Shown: positions 8,003-16,423 of the stretch, one piece after another | Position numbering within the stretch: position 1 is the stretch's first letter | Layout of the letters: each line of letters opens with the position of its first letter | Source: Dorea sp. | Lineage (GTDB): Bacteria > Bacillota > Clostridia > Lachnospirales > Lachnospiraceae | DNA length: 64,000 bases | Reading direction: 5' to 3' | Assembly: GCA_022769185.1 (NCBI GenBank) | Contig: JALEKG010000059.1 | Location: 1 to 64,000, forward strand | Translations under genes and position numbers: made by a program | Notes under the pieces: generated by a model | Seen by the model: the letters and a program-made list of their open reading frames with translations, nothing else | Databases searched by the model: none | What the model was told of the DNA's origin: nothing

Positions 8003-9532
8003 ATGGCGATCAAAGTATTGTTATTGATTGTGTTTTTCGCGGTCATGGTATCAGTTGGAGTGTATTCCAGAAAGCACGCGACAAGTGTTGACGGTTACGT
8101 ATTAGGGGGGCGTTCCGTTGGTCCTTGGCTGACTGCTTTTGCTTATGGTACTTCGTATTTCTCAGCAGTTGTATTTGTTGGATATGCAGGACAGTTTGGA
8201 TGGAAATACGGTCTTGCATCTACATGGATCGGACTAGGGAATGCATTTATCGGAAGTCTGCTTGCGTGGGTGGTACTTGGAAGACGTACCAAGGTTATGA
8301 CCCAGCATCTGAATTCTAAGACGATGCCAGATTTCTTTGGTGAAAGATTTGGAAGCAAAGCATTGAAAATTACGGCTTCCGCGATTGTATTTATATTCCT
8401 GGTTCCATATACGGCATCCGTATATAACGGCCTGTCCAGATTGTTTGGAATGGCATTTAATATTCCGTATAAGTACTGTGTAATCGTCATGGCAGTGTTT
8501 ACAGGTATTTATGTTATTCTTGGCGGGTACATGGCAACTGCGATCAATGATTTTATACAGGGAATCATCATGCTGTTTGGAATTGTTGCCGTGATTCTCG
8601 CGGTTCTGAGCGGACAAGGTGGATTTATCGAAGCAATCAAAACTATGGCAGAGATTCCGAGTGATATTCCGGTGACCTTAGGTCAGAAAGGTGCATTTAC
8701 CTCATTCTTTGGTCCGGATCCTGTCAATCTGCTTGGCGTTGTCATTCTGACATCTCTTGGTACCTGGGGACTTCCACAGATGGTTGGAAAGTTCTACGCG
8801 ATCAAGGATGAGAAATCAATCAATACAGGAACGGTTGTATCTACATTTTTTGCAATCATTATTTCCGGTGGATGTTATTTCCTGGGTGGTTTTGGACGGT
8901 TGTTTGACAATCCGCAGCTTTATGATGAAGCTGGAAATATGATTTATGATGGAATTATTCCGTATATGTTATCTACACTTCCGGATATTCTGATTGGAAT
9001 TGTAGTAATCCTGGTATTATCTGCATCTATGTCCACGCTGGCATCACTGGTATTGACTTCCAGTTCTACACTGACACTGGATTTCCTGAAGGACAATGTG
9101 ATGAAAGATATGAGTGAGAAGAAGCAGGTACGTACCATGCAGGTACTGGTTGTATTTTTTATCGTATTGTCTGTAGCCATTGCAATGGATCCTCCGACAT
9201 TCATCGCTCAGCTGATGGGTATTTCCTGGGGAGCACTTGCTGGAGCATTCCTGGCACCATTTATGTATGGCCTGTACTGGAAAGGCGTTACAAGAGCTGC
9301 TGTATGGGCAAGTTTTGCAACGGGTGTCGGTATTACTGTATCTAATATGTTCCTGCATTATATTCAGTCATCCATTAACGCAGGAGCCATTGCAATGATC
9401 GTTGGATTGATTGTGGTACCGGTTGTCAGTTTTGTGACTCCGAAGCTTCAGAAAGAAAAGGTAGATAAGATATTTACCTGTTATGATGAGAAAGTTACAA
9501 TTACTAAGAAGCGTTCTCTCGAGCAGAATTAG
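8003..9532 (+). CDS. Sodium:solute symporter (SSS family)
   Basis: 509 aa membrane protein with about 13 hydrophobic segments, of the SSS/SLC5 family that imports substrates with Na+. Typical family features are the N-terminal helix followed by VDGYVLGGRSVGPWLTAFAY, the GFKYG-like GWKYGLASTWIGLGNAFIG, and the ILGGYMATAINDFIQG segment around residue 175, which corresponds to the sodium-symporter signature. The substrate (proline, pantothenate, a sugar or another acid) cannot be fixed from sequence. I chose ATG 8003 (AAGAAGAGG nine bases upstream); the frame also runs back to GTG 7949, but that adds an 18-residue Lys/Arg-rich tail with no good RBS. It stands alone between two terminators. Confidence 0.85.
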   Translation: MAIKVLLLIVFFAVMVSVGVYSRKHATSVDGYVLGGRSVGPWLTAFAYGTSYFSAVVFVGYAGQFGWKYGLASTWIGLGNAFIGSLLAWVVLGRRTKVMTQHLNSKTMPDFFGERFGSKALKITASAIVFIFLVPYTASVYNGLSRLFGMAFNIPYKYCVIVMAVFTGIYVILGGYMATAINDFIQGIIMLFGIVAVILAVLSGQGGFIEAIKTMAEIPSDIPVTLGQKGAFTSFFGPDPVNLLGVVILTSLGTWGLPQMVGKFYAIKDEKSINTGTVVSTFFAIIISGGCYFLGGFGRLFDNPQLYDEAGNMIYDGIIPYMLSTLPDILIGIVVILVLSASMSTLASLVLTSSSTLTLDFLKDNVMKDMSEKKQVRTMQVLVVFFIVLSVAIAMDPPTFIAQLMGISWGALAGAFLAPFMYGLYWKGVTRAAVWASFATGVGITVSNMFLHYIQSSINAGAIAMIVGLIVVPVVSFVTPKLQKEKVDKIFTCYDEKVTITKKRSLEQN

Positions 9533-9560
9533 AAGAAATTATATAAGAATAAAATACATC

Positions 9561-9594
9561 AAGGGAAGTGATTAAATTTATCACTTCCCTTTTC
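9561..9594 (+). terminator. Intrinsic terminator after the symporter gene
   Basis: A 12-bp perfect stem (9561-9572 with 9580-9591), 7-nt loop, running into a TTTT tract. Strong rho-independent terminator. Confidence 0.85.
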
Positions 9595-9628
9595 TGTGTA
9601 CATATGTTAGGATAATGGAGTGTTAAAA

Positions 9629-9691
9629 ATGAACAATAAAATTGATGATTATTATTCATCACAGTGGTTGAAGATTCGCTGTAATTATTGA
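9629..9691 (+). CDS. Possible 20-aa leader ORF upstream of leuA-araC
   Basis: An ATG at 9629 with GGAG at 9617-9620 (8-base spacing) opens a 20-codon frame reading MNNKIDDYYSSQWLKIRCNY and stopping at TGA 9689-9691, about five bases before the leuA ribosome binding site. Position and RBS resemble leader peptides of amino-acid biosynthesis genes, but the peptide holds only one leucine, so classical leucine attenuation is not supported. No alternative hairpins with a T-run lie between it and leuA. It could be translationally coupled to leuA or be chance. Not recognised. Confidence 0.35.
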   Translation: MNNKIDDYYSSQWLKIRCNY

Positions 9692-9712
9692 TAAAAGGAG
9701 AGGTTGTCAGTT

Positions 9713-11701
9713 ATGAAAAATTATCAGAAATATGAAAGAACTTATTTTATGCCGCCGGAAGTCACTTATGACTGGGCAAAGAAAGATTACATTGATCATC
9801 CACCGATCTGGTGCAGTGTTGATTTACGTGATGGAAATCAGGCGTTGATCGAGCCAATGAGTCTGGACGAGAAGCTGGAATTTTTCCAGATGCTGGTAGA
9901 TATTGGATTTAAAGAGATTGAAGTAGGGTTCCCTGCAGCGTCAGAGACCGAATATCAGTTTATGAGAACCTTGATTGAGAAAAAGATGATCCCGGATGAT
10001 GTTACCGTACAGGTACTGACACAGGCAAGAGAACATATCATTAAGAAGACATTTGAAGCAGTTAAAGGTGCTCCGCACGCAGTGATCCATCTTTATAATT
10101 CTACTTCTGTTGCCCAAAGAGAGCAGGTATTCAGAAAGAGTAAGGAAGAGATTAAGAAGATTGCAATAGATGGAGCAAAGTTGCTTCTGGAACTTGCAAA
10201 TGAAACAGAAGGAAATTTCACGTTCCAGTATAGTCCGGAAAGCTTCCCGGGAACAGAAGTGGATTATGCAGTGGAAGTGTGTAATGCGGTTTTGGATGTA
10301 TGGAAACCGACTGCAGATAACAAGGCGATCATCAATATTCCGACTACAGTAGAAAATGCAATGCCGCATGTATTTGCATGCCAGCTGGAATATGTGAATA
10401 AGCATTTGAATTATAGAGATAACGTAATCCTGTGCCTGCATCCGCACAATGACAGAGGATGTGGAGTGGCAACTGCAGAGCTTGGTGTTCTTGCAGGAGC
10501 GGACCGTATTGAGGGAACGTTATTCGGAAATGGAGAGCGTACCGGTAATGTGGATATCGTAACGATGGGCATGAACATGTACTCTCATGGAGTAGATCCG
10601 GGACTGGATTTCTCTGATATGCAGAAGATTCGAGAGACCTATGAGCGCCTGACCAGGATGCACGTATATGAGCGTCAGCCATATGCCGGTGATCTTGTAT
10701 TTACCGCATTCTCCGGTTCACATCAGGATGCGATTGCGAAAGGCATGACATGGAGAGAGGAAAAGAATTGTGACAAGTGGACGGTTCCATATCTTCCGAT
10801 CGATCCACAGGATGTTGGCAGAAGATACGACTCAGATGTTATTCGTATCAACAGCCAGTCCGGAAAGGGCGGAGTAAGTTATATCCTGAAGCAGAGCCAT
10901 GGCATCAACCTGCCACAGCAGATGAGAGAAGAAGTCGGATATATGGTAAAAGACGTTTCTGATAAAGCTCACAAAGAGCTGACTCCGGAATGGGTATATC
11001 AGATATTTGCAGATCATTATATCAATACCAAGACTATTTTCCATATTGATGAATGCCATTTTAAACAGGTCGATGGAATTACTGCAGAAGTGACACTGAA
11101 TCACGGAGGAGAGACCAAGATCATTACCTCTAATGGAAATGGACGTCTGGATGCGGTAAGTAACGCGATCAAGCAGTATTTCAATATCAGCTATGAACTG
11201 ACTTTCTATGAGGAGCACTCTCTGACAAAAGGATCATCCTCGAAAGCGGTTGCTTATGTTGGAATTATCTGTAATGGGAAAACATTCTGGGGTGTAGGAA
11301 TTGATCCGGATATTATCCGTGCTTCTATTGAGGCATTGATCGTAGCTGTCAATAAAATTGAAGAACTTGGAAGCGCCAATGTGTGTACAGATGCCAGAAT
11401 GATCGAGATCATGAATTATGTGCAGGCAAATTATATCGACATTACACTGGATGATCTGGCCGAGAAGTTCTACTTGTCAAAACCGTACCTTTCCAAATAC
11501 ATCAAGGAAAAATCCGGAATGACATTTGGAGAACTGGTTAAGAAGATCCGTATGAAGAAGGCAAAGGCACTCCTGAAGAGCAGTAATATGACAGTAGAAA
11601 ACATCGCATTATCCGTAGGATATCAGAACGTAGAACATTTTAACCGGTTGTTTAAGAAAGCTTATAATATGACACCGATGCAGTTCAGAAACCAGAAATA
11701 A
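9713..11701 (+). CDS. leuA: 2-Isopropylmalate synthase with C-terminal AraC-type DNA-binding domain
   Basis: 662 aa. Residues 1-~555 are a LeuA of the long (yeast/actinobacterial) type, which condenses acetyl-CoA with 2-oxoisovalerate in leucine synthesis. The active-site CSVDLRDGNQALIEPM is at 34-49, the metal-binding HPHNDRG begins at H243, and the LeuA dimer/allosteric domain lies at about 435-555 (KIITSNGNGRLDAVSNAI and following). From about 560 to the end comes a complete AraC/XylS double helix-turn-helix: ITLDDLAEKFYLSKPYLSKY, then MTVENIALSVGYQNVEHFNR and the closing FKKAYNMTPMQFR. The join is in one frame with no stop or shift. The start is ATG 9713, nine bases after AGGAGAGG; TTG 9704 abuts that site and is rejected. 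The fusion suggests an enzyme that also binds DNA, perhaps sensing leucine; that role is inference. Confidence 0.93.
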   Translation: MKNYQKYERTYFMPPEVTYDWAKKDYIDHPPIWCSVDLRDGNQALIEPMSLDEKLEFFQMLVDIGFKEIEVGFPAASETEYQFMRTLIEKKMIPDDVTVQVLTQAREHIIKKTFEAVKGAPHAVIHLYNSTSVAQREQVFRKSKEEIKKIAIDGAKLLLELANETEGNFTFQYSPESFPGTEVDYAVEVCNAVLDVWKPTADNKAIINIPTTVENAMPHVFACQLEYVNKHLNYRDNVILCLHPHNDRGCGVATAELGVLAGADRIEGTLFGNGERTGNVDIVTMGMNMYSHGVDPGLDFSDMQKIRETYERLTRMHVYERQPYAGDLVFTAFSGSHQDAIAKGMTWREEKNCDKWTVPYLPIDPQDVGRRYDSDVIRINSQSGKGGVSYILKQSHGINLPQQMREEVGYMVKDVSDKAHKELTPEWVYQIFADHYINTKTIFHIDECHFKQVDGITAEVTLNHGGETKIITSNGNGRLDAVSNAIKQYFNISYELTFYEEHSLTKGSSSKAVAYVGIICNGKTFWGVGIDPDIIRASIEALIVAVNKIEELGSANVCTDARMIEIMNYVQANYIDITLDDLAEKFYLSKPYLSKYIKEKSGMTFGELVKKIRMKKAKALLKSSNMTVENIALSVGYQNVEHFNRLFKKAYNMTPMQFRNQK

Positions 11702-11736
11702 ATAAAGTTCGGATAAAAGAGAAATTATAAAGTAGA

Positions 11737-11772
11737 AAGCAGAAATTTCAAGTTCGGAATTTCTGCTTTTTC
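11737..11772 (+). terminator. Intrinsic terminator after leuA-araC
   Basis: Stem AAAGCAGAAATT (11737-11748) pairs with 11758-11769, 9-nt loop, followed by a T-run. Good rho-independent terminator. Confidence 0.85.
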
Positions 11773-11802
11773 TATAAGAATCTATACGTTAGACTAGCTG
11801 CG

Positions 11803-11811
11803 TGATATAAT
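11803..11811 (+). promoter_or_regulatory. Candidate extended -10 promoter for the FtsX-like permease gene
   Basis: TGATATAAT (TG-N-TATAAT, extended -10) at 11803-11811, about 40 bases before the gene. No convincing -35 hexamer at 16-18 bases, so it would depend on the extended -10. Confidence 0.35.
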
Positions 11812-11853
11812 AATATCTACAGGAAAATACGATAGGAAAGGGCGGGAGGAAAA

Positions 11854-14502
11854 ATGAAAAAAAGAATGTCTGCGGACCGGATTTATCTGTTTGTTACGGG
11901 AATCCTTATTCAGATCGTGCTTCTCCTTCCGTGGATTCCACTTGGAAGCAAGCTCCATAATACTTATGGTTATTTTCTGCATCTGCGTGGTGCGGGAAAT
12001 ATGAATGCGCTTATGCAGAAGGATTTGATAACAGCAGGGCTTGGTGGAATGGAAGGACCCGGTGTACAGTCTGTAGCGTTCGTGTTTATGGCACAATTGA
12101 TTCTTATGATTATTGTACAGCTGGTCGGTCTGATCAATTTGATGTTGGTATTATTTATTGAAAAAAGAACAATTCTTCCAGTTTTAAATCTTGTGTTTTC
12201 TGCGGCTGATATTCTATGTATCACAGAGGGTCCTGCCTATTATCTTGGGGATATAAGTTTTATGTTGTATCCGTTGGTGATTCTGATCCTGCAGGCAGTT
12301 CATCTGATCGGGTACCGGATGCTCGATTCCTGGACGGAAGCAACCGAAGAGGTACGCCAGATCAAAGAACGTGAACGTCAGGCTAAAAAAGAGCGAAAAG
12401 AACGTCTTGCTTTTGATGGAAAATATTCTCATCTGTTCTATCAGGTGATCTGGAAAAATTTCAAAAGTAATTGGGAGACTTATCGTATCTTTGTCGTTAC
12501 AGGTACCGTATCTGTCAGCTTTATCTTTGCGGGTGTGGGAATGCGGGAGATGCTTTCCGGAATGCAGGGAGTGGAGAGCCTGATCAAGGGGCAGGGTCTG
12601 GGAACAATTCTGGTAAATTTTCTGGCGGCGGCAATTGTGATTTCCGTATTCCTGATCGCATCAGTATTGATGTTTTATCTGAAGAATCACATGAACAGCT
12701 ATCAGCTGTTTCAGAATCTTGGGATTCGAAGTAAGACGCTGTATTTATTTCTTGCAACAGAATTATTCGGTTGTATCTTGGTCTCTCTGATCGGAGGATT
12801 TCTGCTTGGAAATGTGATACTACTTTTGGGCAGGATGATGATTCAAAGAGGAATCAGCAGTTCGGCCGTATTGGAAAGTATTACGATCAAAAGCTATTTA
12901 TTGACCATTCTTGTCAGCTTTTTCGTGTATCTGATCTCTGCAATGGCGACGCATGATATTTATCTGGAAACGGGAGGAGCTTCTGCCAGATATAAGGATG
13001 TACAGAAAGAAAAAATGCCGGGAAAGTTAAGTCCGGTATTTCTGGCTCTGGGTGCCGGAATGATAATCTATGCGGTGTATGAATATGCACGGAGAGAAAA
13101 AGCAGAAGGGATACCGTCTCTGGTGTTTTTGATGATCGGATTATACTTGTTTATGAAGCATTTCTGGAATCTTTATCTACGGAAGAGAAAGAAAAATGAC
13201 AAAGTCTATCTGGAAAGTCTTGTAAAGAAAAATTATTTTTATCATCATTTTAAAACAGCATTTCGGTATCTTTTTGTCATTACCACACTGCATATCTGCG
13301 TGCTTTTTATTTTTTCCAGAGAAGCAGCTTCTTCTGGAATTGCAGAAACGGCGGAAACGATGTTCCCTTATGATTATGTTTGTATGGCGACATCTGATGA
13401 AGAAGAATATTTTGATGAGATTGCGAAAGAGAATGATGCAGATATCCTGATCTGTCCGATGGTGCGAGTGACGAATGTTGACAATTCGACAGATCTGAAC
13501 GGCGCAATGGAAATCATGCAGCCACAGGGACAACAGATTGGAATCTCAGAATCTACTTATCGAATGCTATGTGAAAAGATTGGGAAAAAGCCAAACAAGC
13601 TGGATCTTGCAGATGATGGAAGTGAAATATATATTATCTTTCAGGAAGATAAAAGTGTTAAAGCGCATCCAATCGATTATTATATGGGCACTAAAATGCC
13701 TTTTCTGCATATTGGACAGCCGGTATTACATTATGATTACAAGAAGAGAGGAGCAATCTATCCGCAGCGGAAGATTGCAGGAATTGAGAGAAGCAGTCTG
13801 ATTGGAAACTTAAGACAGGGGGAACATGAGAATGTGATTGTATTCTCAGATACATATTTTGAAAAGGTTCATGAATTGTGGAAGACAACGAATTGTCTTA
13901 ACGGTGAACCTATTGCAGAAGAAGAGGGCATAGAAGATGTGACAGTGCACCACTGGCCGGACCGTCTGGTGCTGATCAACGCAGACGAGAATGAGAAACC
14001 TGTGATAGAAGAAAAACTTCAGAAGTTTGCAGAAAATCATAAGTATGATGTGAAATTTGACAGTGAGGTCCAGTCCTGGTACTCTAAGGATGAAATTGTT
14101 GATCAGAGGAAAGCAGGACGATTTATGAGTATTGCAGTAAGTCTATTTATCATCGTAATTCTGACACTTGTGACGCTGGTTCTTTTATACATGAAGGCAG
14201 AGTCTGAGATGAAAGAAAAAGTAAGACAGCAGGAGTTCTTAAAAAACATGGGAATGCGCGAGAAAGAAAGGCTTCGGATGATACGGTCAGAAGTACAATT
14301 TTATCTGTGGATTCCAATAGCAGTTTCAACGGCAGTATCTGTAATCTATACCCTGATATTGTGGAACATCCGTCTGTATACACCAGCCGACTGCATCGCA
14401 TATATGAAAATCTATACCCTGATATATTTATTTTATGTAGCAGTGCAGATATTAGGAATCAATGGATTGTATCGATTCATTGTGAGAAAGTGTTCAAGAT
14501 AA
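11854..14502 (+). CDS. FtsX-like (MacB/BceB-type) ABC permease, no partner ATPase nearby
   Basis: 882 aa integral membrane protein. Residues 1-~185 form an N-terminal module with about four hydrophobic segments, ending in a very charged linker (EEVRQIKERERQAKKERKER). After that comes an FtsX/BceB-like permease: an entry segment LFYQVIWKNFKSNWETYRIF, a first group of membrane helices to about residue 350, helices near 390-430, a large soluble loop at about 500-740, and a last helix triplet with VRQQEFLKNMGMREKERLRM between the first two, a typical FtsX feature. Such permeases normally pair with an ABC ATPase for peptide-antibiotic defence or lipoprotein release. Neither neighbour is an ATPase: leuA lies upstream and a convergent peptidase gene downstream. 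Substrate unknown. Confidence 0.7.
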   Translation: MKKRMSADRIYLFVTGILIQIVLLLPWIPLGSKLHNTYGYFLHLRGAGNMNALMQKDLITAGLGGMEGPGVQSVAFVFMAQLILMIIVQLVGLINLMLVLFIEKRTILPVLNLVFSAADILCITEGPAYYLGDISFMLYPLVILILQAVHLIGYRMLDSWTEATEEVRQIKERERQAKKERKERLAFDGKYSHLFYQVIWKNFKSNWETYRIFVVTGTVSVSFIFAGVGMREMLSGMQGVESLIKGQGLGTILVNFLAAAIVISVFLIASVLMFYLKNHMNSYQLFQNLGIRSKTLYLFLATELFGCILVSLIGGFLLGNVILLLGRMMIQRGISSSAVLESITIKSYLLTILVSFFVYLISAMATHDIYLETGGASARYKDVQKEKMPGKLSPVFLALGAGMIIYAVYEYARREKAEGIPSLVFLMIGLYLFMKHFWNLYLRKRKKNDKVYLESLVKKNYFYHHFKTAFRYLFVITTLHICVLFIFSREAASSGIAETAETMFPYDYVCMATSDEEEYFDEIAKENDADILICPMVRVTNVDNSTDLNGAMEIMQPQGQQIGISESTYRMLCEKIGKKPNKLDLADDGSEIYIIFQEDKSVKAHPIDYYMGTKMPFLHIGQPVLHYDYKKRGAIYPQRKIAGIERSSLIGNLRQGEHENVIVFSDTYFEKVHELWKTTNCLNGEPIAEEEGIEDVTVHHWPDRLVLINADENEKPVIEEKLQKFAENHKYDVKFDSEVQSWYSKDEIVDQRKAGRFMSIAVSLFIIVILTLVTLVLLYMKAESEMKEKVRQQEFLKNMGMREKERLRMIRSEVQFYLWIPIAVSTAVSVIYTLILWNIRLYTPADCIAYMKIYTLIYLFYVAVQILGINGLYRFIVRKCSR

Positions 14503-14506
14503 TATG

Positions 14507-14531
14507 AAAAAGCGCCCATTGGGCGCTTTTT
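14507..14531. terminator. Bidirectional terminator between convergent genes
   Basis: AAAAAGCGCCC (14507-14517), a 3-nt loop, then GGGCGCTTTTT (14521-14531). The A-run and T-run make it functional for both the permease gene (+) and the aminopeptidase gene (-). Confidence 0.88.
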
Positions 14532-14537
14532 ATAATA

Positions 14538-16328
14538 CTATATCGCTCTTGTATATTCTTTCAGCCATTCTCTTTCTTCCTCGGTCAGATATGGGCCGAT
14601 CTTTTCATATACGTCTTTGTGGTAATTATTCAGCCATTCTCTTTCATCTCTGCTCATTTCTTCCGGATCGATTCCATCCAGATCGATTGGAGCAAATGTG
14701 ATAGTTTCGAAGTACATAAATTGTCCATATTTATTCTTATTGCCTTTTCTGACAATAAATTCATTTTCAATACGGATACCAAATTGTCCGTCTTCATAAA
14801 TACCTGGCTCATCAGTGATTACCATGCCTTCTTCCAGCTGATGATGTTCATTTTTGCTTGGAACAATGTACCAGCGGAAACCGGTTGGTGCTTCGTGGAT
14901 ATTTCCAAGATATCCGACACCATGTCCCGTACCGCACTGGAAGTCAAGATCCAGATCCCAGATAGGACCTCTGGCAAGTATGTCAAGATTATATCCGTAG
15001 CATCCATAGAGGAATTTCGCACGAGACAGCCGCATCATGGCACGTACAACTGCTGTAAAGTACTTCTTCATCTGCTGGTCAACAGAACCAAGAATAAAGG
15101 TTCTTGTAATATCCGTAGATCCCTCAAAATATCCTCCGCCGGTATCGTTTAAGAAAAATGCCCCAGATTTAAGCTGTACGTCGGATTCTTCTGAAGGAGA
15201 GTAGTGCATCATAGCTGCATGATCATCGAATGCGCACAGTGGTTCGAAACTGTCGCGGATATAGCCTTCCTGCTCAGCACGGAGTTCGGTTAATTTTGCA
15301 GCTGAGCTTAATTCTGTGATCGGTTCTTTGTCATAGCGAGTCTTTACCCAGTACATGAACTTTGTAATTGCAACCCCATCTTTGATATGAGCTTCTTTGA
15401 TATTTTCAAGCTCAACCTCATTCTTCATTGCCTTCATAAGGATGGTTGGGTTTGCTGCCTCTACGATCTTACAAGGAATATTCTTGTACAGAGCATAATT
15501 CATCTTCATTGGATCAATCAATGCAGTGCAATCAACATTGATCTTTTTGATATCTTCATAAATGTCGTTGTAAGGATGAATATTTACATTATTTTTCTTT
15601 AATTCTTCGTGGATACGGTCGTCTAATTTGGAATCGTCAACATAGAGTTCTACAGAATCCATTGTCACAATTGCATAAGAGAGAAGTAACGGGAAGAACT
15701 CAATATCATCCCCGCGGATATTCAGAAGCCAGCAAACATCATCCAGAGAAGCGATAATATGTGTATCTGCTCCATTTTCTTCCATTTTGGCTCTGACACG
15801 GGCAAGCTTGGAAGCAGTGCTTTCGCCGGAATATTTTTCTTCCAGAAAGAAAGCCGGTTTTTTGGAAAGAGACGGACGATCTTCCCAGATCTCATCGATC
15901 AGATCTTCTTCATAGTCAATCTTGATATGTTTTGCAGATAATGCTTCTTCATATTCCTGACCTTCGCCCATGGAAAGTACACGGCCGTCAAATGCAACAG
16001 TACCGCTTTCCGGAATCACATCATTTAAATATTCTGTGATAGAAGGAGTATCTCCTACGAACATTTTCATCAGACGGATTCCACTGCCTTCCAGTTCGTT
16101 TGTTGCCTGGAAGAAATATCTTCCATCAGTCCAGAGACCGCCGTCATCCCTGGTGATTACAGCTGTACCGTAGGATCCACTGAATCCGGTGATGAATTTT
16201 CTGGCTTTGAAGTGTTCTCCGACATATTCGCTCTGGTGGAAATCAGCAGTTGGGACTACGTATGCGTCGATTCCCTTTTCGGCCATAAGAGTACGAAGTT
16301 TTGCGATTCTTTCAGCTACAACTGTCAT
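14538..16328 (-). CDS. Xaa-Pro aminopeptidase (M24B, aminopeptidase P family)
   Basis: 596 aa. Removes an N-terminal residue that precedes proline; cytosolic, with no signal peptide. The length and three-part architecture match the long XPNPEP1-like form: two creatinase-N-like domains (VVPTADFHQSEYVGEHFKAR near the start, ITGFSGSYGTAVIT), then the pita-bread catalytic domain. Metal ligands are visible as the two aspartates in FLNDTGGGYFEGSTDITRTF, the histidine in GTGHGVGYLGNIHE, and the glutamates in DEPGIYEDGQFGIRIENEFI. It starts at ATG (complement of 16326-16328) behind GGAGG. It lies downstream of a peptide transporter gene on the same strand but is separated from it by a terminator; both fit peptide use. 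Confidence 0.93.
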   Translation of the reverse strand: MTVVAERIAKLRTLMAEKGIDAYVVPTADFHQSEYVGEHFKARKFITGFSGSYGTAVITRDDGGLWTDGRYFFQATNELEGSGIRLMKMFVGDTPSITEYLNDVIPESGTVAFDGRVLSMGEGQEYEEALSAKHIKIDYEEDLIDEIWEDRPSLSKKPAFFLEEKYSGESTASKLARVRAKMEENGADTHIIASLDDVCWLLNIRGDDIEFFPLLLSYAIVTMDSVELYVDDSKLDDRIHEELKKNNVNIHPYNDIYEDIKKINVDCTALIDPMKMNYALYKNIPCKIVEAANPTILMKAMKNEVELENIKEAHIKDGVAITKFMYWVKTRYDKEPITELSSAAKLTELRAEQEGYIRDSFEPLCAFDDHAAMMHYSPSEESDVQLKSGAFFLNDTGGGYFEGSTDITRTFILGSVDQQMKKYFTAVVRAMMRLSRAKFLYGCYGYNLDILARGPIWDLDLDFQCGTGHGVGYLGNIHEAPTGFRWYIVPSKNEHHQLEEGMVITDEPGIYEDGQFGIRIENEFIVRKGNKNKYGQFMYFETITFAPIDLDGIDPEEMSRDEREWLNNYHKDVYEKIGPYLTEEEREWLKEYTRAI

Positions 16329-16357
16329 AATAAAACCTCCTTTATTGTAAATGTTTA

Positions 16358-16387
16358 TAAAAAGAGGCTCCCGGGTATCCGGGAGCC
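16358..16387 (-). terminator. Terminator after the POT transporter gene (minus strand)
   Basis: A 9-bp GC-rich stem (16366-16374 with 16379-16387), 4-nt loop; on the minus strand it is followed by TCTTTTTATA. Ends the transporter transcript before the aminopeptidase gene. Confidence 0.8.
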
Positions 16388-16423
16388 CTTTCCTTTGAAA
16401 AGTAAATCCTGTTATGTATTGAT

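Noticed and set aside
9592..9712. A T-box or leucine riboswitch before leuA-araC
   Set aside because: The space between the previous terminator and leuA is only about 120 bases and holds no T-box core sequence and no terminator/antiterminator hairpin pair.
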